Source of the DNA: Mycolicibacterium hippocampi
GTDB lineage: Bacteria > Actinomycetota > Actinomycetes > Mycobacteriales > Mycobacteriaceae
Length of the DNA: 64,000 nucleotides
Direction of reading: 5' to 3'
NCBI RefSeq assembly: GCF_010723735.1
Contig: NZ_BLLB01000002.1
Span: 124,001-188,000, forward strand
The notes below the pieces were generated by a model. It was not told the DNA's origin. It saw only the letters and a list, made by a program, of their open reading frames with translations, and searched no databases. Made by a program: the position numbers and the translations under genes. Shown piece after piece: positions 58,257 through 64,000 of this stretch; the stretch's first letter is position 1; each line of letters opens with the position of its first letter.

Positions 58257-59450
58257 TCATGCGGCGTCGACCTTCTGGTACAGGGTGACGACGGCGGCGC
58301 CGCCCAATCCGATGTTGTGCTGCAACGCGACCGAGGCATCGTCGACCTGGCGCCGCCCGGCCTGGCCGCGCAACTGCCAGACCAACTCCGCGCATTGCGC
58401 CAGACCGGTTGCGCCCAGTGGGTGGCCTTTCGAGAGCAGGCCCCCCGACGGATTGGTGACGACGCGTCCGCCGTAGGTGTTGTCCCCGTCGAGAACAAAC
58501 TTCTCTGCGGATCCTTCCGGCGTCAGTCCCAGGGCCTCGTAACTGAGGATTTCGTTGGTCGTGAAGCAATCGTGGAGTTCGACGACCTTGATGTCATCCG
58601 GTGTGACGCCGGCGCGTTCGTACACGCGCTCGGCGGCAGTCTTGGACATGCCGTAGCCGACGACCTCGATCATCGACCGAGTGTCGAATGTGACCGAGGT
58701 GTCGGTGACCAGTTCCTGTGCAGCGATGGCGATGTCACCTCGCAGGCCATGGCGGCGGGCGTACTGAGCACTACAGATCACCGCCGCGGCAGCACCGCAT
58801 GTTGGCGGGCAGCACTGCAGGCGGGTCAGCACCGAATGAACGGGGGACGAGCCGAGGACCTCCTCGACGGTGACCGGTTCCCGGAACACCGCATAGGGGT
58901 TGCCGGCGGCGTGACTTCGGGCTTTCACGGCGATCCGGGCGAAGGTGGAGGGAGCGGTACCGTGCCGCGCAGCGTACTCGGCGCCCGCCCCGCCGAAGAG
59001 CCGGGCAGCCATCGGCACGTCTGGCGCGTCCCCCTGCAAAGCCTTTGCGATGTCGAGGAATTCGCTCAGCGGCTCGGGACGATCAGCCCACTGCGCGGCA
59101 AGAGCGCCGCGCTGCATCTGCTCGAAGCCAAGCGCCAGTACACAGTCAACGGCGCCACTCTCGACCGCTTGGCGAGCGAGCCACAGCGCGGTCGAACCTG
59201 TCGCGCAGTTGTTGTTGACATTGACCACCGGGATCCCGCTTCGGCCGATCCCGTAGAGCGCGAACTGGGCGCTGGTCGAGTCGCCGTAGACATACCCGAC
59301 ATAGGCCTGCTGAAGCTGCTCGTATTCGATGCCCGCATCCGCGAGAGCCGCTGAAACCGCTCCGCGGGCAAGCTTCTCGTAGGTGTGGCTTGTTCTCGGC
59401 GTGGCGAATGGAACCATTCCGACTCCCACCACCCGTGCTGCATCGCGCAC
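58257..59450 (-). CDS. Thiolase-like lipid-transfer protein
   Basis: A 397-aa thiolase-superfamily protein of the lipid-transfer (SCP-x/Ltp) type. The nucleophile-region motif is NNNCATGSTALWLARQAVES; downstream are ELHDCFTTNEILSYEALGL and the His motif NPSGGLLSKGHPLGATGLAQ. Homologues act in sterol or fatty-acid side-chain breakdown as thiolases or aldolases. GTG 59450 is preceded by AAGGAG six bases away. It is divergent from the FAH-MBL gene across 111 bp containing a palindrome. Confidence 0.88.
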   Translation of the reverse strand: MRDAARVVGVGMVPFATPRTSHTYEKLARGAVSAALADAGIEYEQLQQAYVGYVYGDSTSAQFALYGIGRSGIPVVNVNNNCATGSTALWLARQAVESGAVDCVLALGFEQMQRGALAAQWADRPEPLSEFLDIAKALQGDAPDVPMAARLFGGAGAEYAARHGTAPSTFARIAVKARSHAAGNPYAVFREPVTVEEVLGSSPVHSVLTRLQCCPPTCGAAAAVICSAQYARRHGLRGDIAIAAQELVTDTSVTFDTRSMIEVVGYGMSKTAAERVYERAGVTPDDIKVVELHDCFTTNEILSYEALGLTPEGSAEKFVLDGDNTYGGRVVTNPSGGLLSKGHPLGATGLAQCAELVWQLRGQAGRRQVDDASVALQHNIGLGGAAVVTLYQKVDAA

Positions 59451-59518
59451 CGAACTCTCCTTCGAACTTCCGGGATTCCGACGGTCGCCGGTGACTTTAC
59501 ATGCCGAGTAACAGATTG

Positions 59519-59534
59519 TATGTTGCTCAACATA
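59519..59534. promoter_or_regulatory. Candidate operator in the thiolase/FAH-MBL divergent region
   Basis: TATGTTG-CT-CAACATA is a perfect 16-bp inverted repeat, 28 bp from the FAH-MBL start and 69 bp from the thiolase start, so it could control both. No regulator gene adjoins it in the window. Confidence 0.55.
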
Positions 59535-59561
59535 GAGACGTAGGTCACGGAAGAGGTGCTG

Positions 59562-61508
59562 ATGCGCTGGGCCACCTATCAGGCGCCCGAAGGGCAACGG
59601 GTCGGAGTTGTCGTGGACGACACGATTCACGCGATACCGCGCGGTGTCAGCCTGCTCGACCTGATCCGCGACGGCGTTGACGCCCTGCGCGACGCCGGAG
59701 TCGGCGCCCTACAGTCCCCGGACACGGTGGTGCGCCTGGCGGACGTGCGACTCATGGCGCCGGTCCCGGTTCCGCCCGCGATTCGCGACTGCCTGTGCTT
59801 CCTCGATCACATGCGCAATTGCCAGGTGGCAATGGGTGCTCCGGGTGAGCTCAAGGATGCGTGGTACCGCGCACCCGCCTTCTACTTCGCATGTCCGTCG
59901 ACGGTGGTGGGCCCGTACGACGACGTCGAGATCGCCCCGGGAAGCGCATGGCCGGACTTCGAACTCGAGATCGCGGCCATCGTCGTGGGCGGTGCTGCCG
60001 ACCTGACCGTGGAGCAGGCCGAGCAACAGATCATCGGCTATACGATTTTCAACGACTGGACCGCACGCGACCACCAGATGATCGACGGACAGCTCGGCAT
60101 CGGACAGGCGAAAGGCAAGGACAGCGCGCTCACCCTGGGGCCGTTCCTCGTGACCCCGGACGAACTGGCGCCCTACCATCGGGACGGCGCGCTGGATCTG
60201 AAGGTCACCGCCTCAGTCAACGACACGGTCGTCGGAACCGGCTCGACCGGGTCCATGGATTGGTCGTTCGCCGAGGTGATCTCCTACGCCTCGCGTGGTG
60301 TACCGCTGCGCCCGGGCGACGTGTTCGGGTCGGGAACGGTGCCGACGTGCACCCTTGTCGAACATCTGCGCATCAATGAACTGGAGTCGTTCCGAGGCTG
60401 GCTGCACGACGGCGATGTGGTCACCCTCGAGGTCGAGGGGCTCGGCCGCACCCGCCAGACCGTGCGCGCCTCCAGGGCGCCGGTTTCGTTGGCGCCACGG
60501 CCCCGGCCCGGCTCGATCGAACCACCGCTGCGAGTGAACCGCGCGCCCGCGCTCGTCCCGTTCACGCGGGGCCTGCACCAGATCGGTGATCGGGTCTGGG
60601 CCTGGGTTCTTCCCGACGGGGGCTTCGGCTGGAGCAATGCCGGCCTGATCGCAGGCGACGATCGATCACTGATGGTCGACACCCTCTTCGACGCTCACCT
60701 GACCCGGGAGATGCTGGACGCCGTCGGCCCCATCACCGACAAGGCACCCATCCGCGACGTACTGATCACCCATTCCAACGGAGACCACACTCACGGCGCG
60801 ACGCTGCTGGACCCCGACGTCCGAGTGGTGTCGGCAGAAACGACGGCCGACGAGATCGCACACGACATTCCGCCCGAGATGTTCGCCTTCTTCCAGAAGG
60901 CCGACCTCGGCCCGGTGCTGACACAGTACGCCCGGGACCGGTTCAGCCACTTCGACTTCGGTGGTATCACCACGCGCCACCCCGATGTCACGTTCGCCAA
61001 GGAGTGGAGCGTCGACGTCGGCGGTAGGCACGTCGACGTCTACAACCTCGGTCCCGCCCACACCGGAGCAGACAGCGTGGTGCACGTCCCCGACGCGGGC
61101 GTGCTGTTCGGCGGTGACCTGTTGTTCTTCGGATGCACACCCATCACCTGGGCCGGTCCGATCGGCAACTGGGTTGCGGCCTGCGACACGATGCTCGCCC
61201 TCGATCCGCAGATCGTGGTGCCGGGACACGGCCCGGTGGGCGACGCCGACGGCATCCGGCGGGTTCGTGACTACCTCCGGTTTGTCACCGAGTACGCCGA
61301 CTCGGCGCACCGCGCCGGACACAGCATGGCCGAAGCCGCCGACCGCGTCGACCTCGGCGACTTCGCCGACTGGCTGGACTCCGAGCGTATCGTCGCCAAC
61401 ATCTATCAGCGCTATCGCGAATTGGACCAGACCACAACACCTCTGGGAGTGGTGGAGCTGTTCACCTGGAAAGCCGAGTGGCTCGCCACCAGGATGGCCC
61501 GGCCATGA
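59562..61508 (+). CDS. FAH-family hydrolase fused to an MBL-fold hydrolase
   Basis: A 648-aa two-domain protein. Residues about 1-305 form a fumarylacetoacetate hydrolase domain (metal ligands Glu134 and Glu136 in DFELEIAAI, Asp165 in NDWTARDHQ, and GSGTVPTCTLVEH). Residues about 330-645 form a metallo-beta-lactamase domain with H404-x-N406-x-D408-H409 (ITHSNGDHTHG), then GPAHTGADSVV, GGDLLFFG and VPGHGPVGD. A Pro/Arg linker (APRPRPGSIEPP) joins them. ATG 59562 has AGAGG just upstream. It overlaps the acyl-CoA synthetase gene (ATGA). Such a fusion could carry out two hydrolytic steps of one pathway; the substrate is unknown. Confidence 0.85.
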   Translation: MRWATYQAPEGQRVGVVVDDTIHAIPRGVSLLDLIRDGVDALRDAGVGALQSPDTVVRLADVRLMAPVPVPPAIRDCLCFLDHMRNCQVAMGAPGELKDAWYRAPAFYFACPSTVVGPYDDVEIAPGSAWPDFELEIAAIVVGGAADLTVEQAEQQIIGYTIFNDWTARDHQMIDGQLGIGQAKGKDSALTLGPFLVTPDELAPYHRDGALDLKVTASVNDTVVGTGSTGSMDWSFAEVISYASRGVPLRPGDVFGSGTVPTCTLVEHLRINELESFRGWLHDGDVVTLEVEGLGRTRQTVRASRAPVSLAPRPRPGSIEPPLRVNRAPALVPFTRGLHQIGDRVWAWVLPDGGFGWSNAGLIAGDDRSLMVDTLFDAHLTREMLDAVGPITDKAPIRDVLITHSNGDHTHGATLLDPDVRVVSAETTADEIAHDIPPEMFAFFQKADLGPVLTQYARDRFSHFDFGGITTRHPDVTFAKEWSVDVGGRHVDVYNLGPAHTGADSVVHVPDAGVLFGGDLLFFGCTPITWAGPIGNWVAACDTMLALDPQIVVPGHGPVGDADGIRRVRDYLRFVTEYADSAHRAGHSMAEAADRVDLGDFADWLDSERIVANIYQRYRELDQTTTPLGVVELFTWKAEWLATRMARP

Positions 61509-63061
61509 CCCTGCCGGCCACCGGGTCTTGCACGGTCGCCGACCTTCTGGGCTTCTGGTCGCGCACCACGCCCGACGCACCGTTCATCGTCTTCGACCCG
61601 CTGGACGGCGATCCCCAAGAGTTCAGCTTCCGCGACGTGTGGGTGCTTGCCGTGCGGGCTGCCGAGGTGCTGTCATCACTGGGGCTGCGGCGTGGCGACC
61701 GGTTCGCCGTCGTGCTCGGCAATCGTCCGGAATTCTTTGCCTACTGGTTCGGCGCGGCTCTGACCGGGACGGTGTTCGTGCCGGTGAACCCGGCGAGTAC
61801 GGCCGACGACCTGCAGTACTACTTCGACCACGCGGATTGTCTCGCGGTGGTTTGTGCCGAGGACAGCCACAAGGCTGTCGAAAATGCCTGGCGCGGAGCG
61901 CACTCGGCGATCATCGTTGCCGGCCGGCAGACGCCCGCGCCCCACACTTCGAACGCCTGGCGGAATCCGGAGGCAGACTCAGCGTCGACCGATCCGCTGG
62001 CGATCATGTACACCTCGGGCACCACCAGCCGCCCGAAGGGGGTGGTGGTCACTCATGCGAACTACCTGTCGTCCGGCCGAACCGTCGCCGAACAACTCCG
62101 CATCCGGCCCGACGATCGCTGGCTCGTGGTGTTGCCACTGTTCCACGCCAATGCTCAGTACTACTGCGCGATGTCGGCGCTGGTGAGCGGTGCCTCGCTG
62201 GTGATAGCGGCACGGTTCTCGGCCTCGAGGTGGGGAGACCAGGTACGTAGCCATGGGGTCACGTTGGCGAGCCTGTTCGCCGCACCCATCCGGATGATCC
62301 TCGCCGCGCCTGTGCAGCCGGGAGACCACGTCAACTGGCTGCGCGCGGTGGTGTTCGCTCAATCCCTCACCCACCGACAACTCGATCAGTTCGAAAACCG
62401 CTTCAGCGCAACGCTGCTCCAGCTGTACGGGATGACCGAGACGATGGCGCCGCCGTTCATGAATCCGCTCTACGGTCGGATCGACAATGCGACGATCGGA
62501 TTGCCGACCGCGGCCAACCGGGCGCGAATCGTGGCCGATGATGGGTCCGACGTCCTACCAGGCGAATCGGGTGAGCTTCTGATCGGCGGTGTCGCCGGGG
62601 AGACGCTGATGGCCGGCTATCTTGATGACGAGCAGGCCACCGCTGAAACCATGGTCGACGGTTGGCTACGCACCGGTGATGTCGCGGAGCGTCGCAGCGA
62701 CGGTTATGTCGTCTTCACCGACCGCGCCAAGGACATGATCAAGCGTTCCGGCGAGAACGTCGCGGCCGCGGAAGTGGAGCGGGTGATCAACACCTGCCCC
62801 GAGGTCTTCGAGTCTGCGGTGATCGGTGTTCCGGATCCGCTTCGCGATGAGGCGATCAAGGCCTTCGTTGTGCTGCAGGAAAGTTCGCGAGAGGTCACGG
62901 AGTCCGACCTGATCGCGTTCTGTGCCCGCGCTCTCCCCCGCGGAAAGGTACCCGACGTGATCGAGTTCGTCGCCGACCTCCCGCGAACCTCGGTCGGCAA
63001 AATCCGCAAGCAGGCGCTGCGTGGAACCGCAAGCGCCGTGCATTCAGAGACGGGGCATTGA
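61505..63061 (+). CDS. Acyl-CoA synthetase / AMP-dependent ligase
   Basis: A 518-aa adenylate-forming enzyme. A3 motif: MYTSGTTSRPKGVVVTHANY; A5: QLYGMTETMAPPF; A7/A8: GWLRTGDVAERRSDGYVVFTDRAKDMIKRSGENV shown here only by its blocks TGDVA and KDMIKRSGENV; catalytic Lys in PRTSVGKIRKQAL near the end. It activates a carboxylic acid as its CoA thioester. Its start overlaps the FAH-MBL stop, and a second ligase gene follows four bases after its own stop. Confidence 0.9.
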   Translation: MTLPATGSCTVADLLGFWSRTTPDAPFIVFDPLDGDPQEFSFRDVWVLAVRAAEVLSSLGLRRGDRFAVVLGNRPEFFAYWFGAALTGTVFVPVNPASTADDLQYYFDHADCLAVVCAEDSHKAVENAWRGAHSAIIVAGRQTPAPHTSNAWRNPEADSASTDPLAIMYTSGTTSRPKGVVVTHANYLSSGRTVAEQLRIRPDDRWLVVLPLFHANAQYYCAMSALVSGASLVIAARFSASRWGDQVRSHGVTLASLFAAPIRMILAAPVQPGDHVNWLRAVVFAQSLTHRQLDQFENRFSATLLQLYGMTETMAPPFMNPLYGRIDNATIGLPTAANRARIVADDGSDVLPGESGELLIGGVAGETLMAGYLDDEQATAETMVDGWLRTGDVAERRSDGYVVFTDRAKDMIKRSGENVAAAEVERVINTCPEVFESAVIGVPDPLRDEAIKAFVVLQESSREVTESDLIAFCARALPRGKVPDVIEFVADLPRTSVGKIRKQALRGTASAVHSETGH

Positions 63062-63064
63062 CTG

Positions 63065-64000
63065 ATGTGGATGACACAGGCGTTCCACCGGTCGCTGCGT
63101 CTGGCCCCGCAGCGTGTGGCGACGGTGCACGACGGCCGCGTCCGCACCGTCGCGGAGTCGGCCGACCGGGTGGCCCGCCTCGCAGGAGCGCTGACCGCGC
63201 TCGGCGTCACCGACGATGACCGTGTCGGGATCCTCGCGCTGAACTCCGACCGCTACCACGAGTTCCTGCTGGCGGTTCCCTGGTGCGGCGGGGTCGTGGC
63301 ACCGGTCAACACCCGGTGGGCGCTGCCCGAGATCATCTACTCACTCAGCGAGGCCGACGTCGAGGTGCTGCTCGTCGACGACGCCTTCGTGGCGATGGTT
63401 CCCGAGCTACGCGAACAGGTCTGCGGGCTGAAGTCGGTGGTTCACATGGGGGACGGACCGACTCCGGACGGACTGCTCGACTACGAGGGACTCATCGCAG
63501 CGGCCGACCCGCCTGAGGACCGGATGCGCGGCGGGGACGACCTGTACGGACTGTTCTACACCGGCGGGACCACGGGCCGCGCCAAGGCGGTGATGCTGAC
63601 GCATGCGAACCTGTTGGTCTCGGCGTTCGGCGCGCTGGCCACCGAGCAGGTCGCGACGCCGGACGGTGTCTGTCTGCATGTGGCGCCGATGTTCCATCTC
63701 GCCGCGATCGGGGTGTGGACGCTGGGCAACCAAGTGGGAGCCACCCACGTCACCCTCCCGGCCTTCAGTCCCGAAGCCCTGGTGGCCGTCACGGCACAAC
63801 ACCGCGTCACCGACATCCTCATGGTCCCCACGATGGTGCAGATGTTGGTCGACAGCGATCCGGACCCGGCAGGGCTGGACTCTGTTCAGACCGTCGTCTA
63901 CGGAGCCTCGCCGATGCCGAATACGTTGCTGGACAGGGCGACGGCGTTGTTTCGATCGGCAGGGTTCGTCCAGGGCTACGGCATGACCGAGTGTGCGCCC
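63065..64000 (+). CDS. Acyl-CoA synthetase, truncated by the window end
   Basis: The open frame continues to the last base, giving 312 residues with no stop. The start is MWMTQAFHRSLRLAP at ATG 63065. The adenylation motif is FYTGGTTGRAKAVMLTHANL and the last visible block is GYGMTECAP (A5). It looks like a long-chain fatty-acid-CoA ligase. It lies four bases after the preceding ligase gene, so the two are in one operon with the FAH-MBL gene. Confidence 0.88.
   Translation, partial: MWMTQAFHRSLRLAPQRVATVHDGRVRTVAESADRVARLAGALTALGVTDDDRVGILALNSDRYHEFLLAVPWCGGVVAPVNTRWALPEIIYSLSEADVEVLLVDDAFVAMVPELREQVCGLKSVVHMGDGPTPDGLLDYEGLIAAADPPEDRMRGGDDLYGLFYTGGTTGRAKAVMLTHANLLVSAFGALATEQVATPDGVCLHVAPMFHLAAIGVWTLGNQVGATHVTLPAFSPEALVAVTAQHRVTDILMVPTMVQMLVDSDPDPAGLDSVQTVVYGASPMPNTLLDRATALFRSAGFVQGYGMTECAP

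Overview
The window is high-GC DNA, coding almost end to end, from a mycobacterium, most likely a rapid-growing, Mycolicibacterium-type species. Clade markers include Mce-associated membrane proteins, an antigen 85 mycolyltransferase, an F420-dependent (LLM-class) oxidoreductase, a complete ergothioneine operon, mycofactocin-linked alcohol oxidation genes and a binuclear-iron propane monooxygenase (mim) cluster like the one known from M. smegmatis. I found no rRNA, tRNA, CRISPR array or complete insertion sequence. All identifications come from reading the sequence; no searches were run.

Layout. 1-4.6 kb: two Mce-associated proteins and a secreted CAP-like protein, then a TetR/DUF5671 pair and an antigen 85 gene. 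4.6-16.1 kb: the mim island on the minus strand (mimA, B, C, D, amidohydrolase, DUF59 protein, alcohol dehydrogenase, GroEL-like mimG, then an ABM monooxygenase and a DUF3263 protein), with the activator gene mimR divergent. An exact 35-bp direct repeat lies at each edge of this block, and it corresponds to the last codons of the neighbouring MFS gene. 16.1-20.7 kb: two MFS transporters, an MBL-rhodanese protein and a divergent ArsR-rhodanese regulator, which look like a sulfane-sulfur module. 20.7-22.6 kb: a paired SMR transporter, a small acidic protein and the F420-dependent enzyme.

22.7-31.0 kb: the mycobacterial membrane/MoxR/DUF58/SpoIIM/RDD cluster, interrupted by an AbiEi/DUF559-like gene with a copy of the same palindromic element on each side. 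31-39 kb: carotenoid oxygenase and PadR, a second Gly-rich PadR, an NCS1 transporter, a SAM methyltransferase and a GCS2-family ligase. 37.9-47.4 kb: a mycofactocin-linked alcohol oxidation region. It holds an MftD-like flavoprotein, a probable MftM methyltransferase, a two-component system (MnoR/MnoS-like), an iron-type 1,3-propanediol dehydrogenase-like enzyme, a VWA/AAA+ activase pair in which both partners carry His-rich tracts, and the NDMA-type methanol dehydrogenase Mdo. 47.6-49.4 kb: a TetR regulator and a cytochrome P450.

49.4-54.8 kb: egtABCDE. 54.9-58.2 kb: a secreted sensor-domain protein, Ohr peroxidase and a CobW-like protein, divergent from the zinc-free ribosomal protein genes rpmB-rpmG-rpsN-rpsR across a Zur-like box. 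58.3-64.0 kb: a lipid-transfer-type thiolase, an unusual FAH-MBL fusion and two acyl-CoA synthetases, the last cut by the window end.

Taken together, the mim island would oxidise propane and similar substrates to alcohols and ketones. The mdo region would oxidise short alcohols and diols with mycofactocin. The most interesting signals are the direct repeats bracketing the mim island, the His-rich AAA+/VWA pair coupled to Mdo, and the FAH-MBL fusion.
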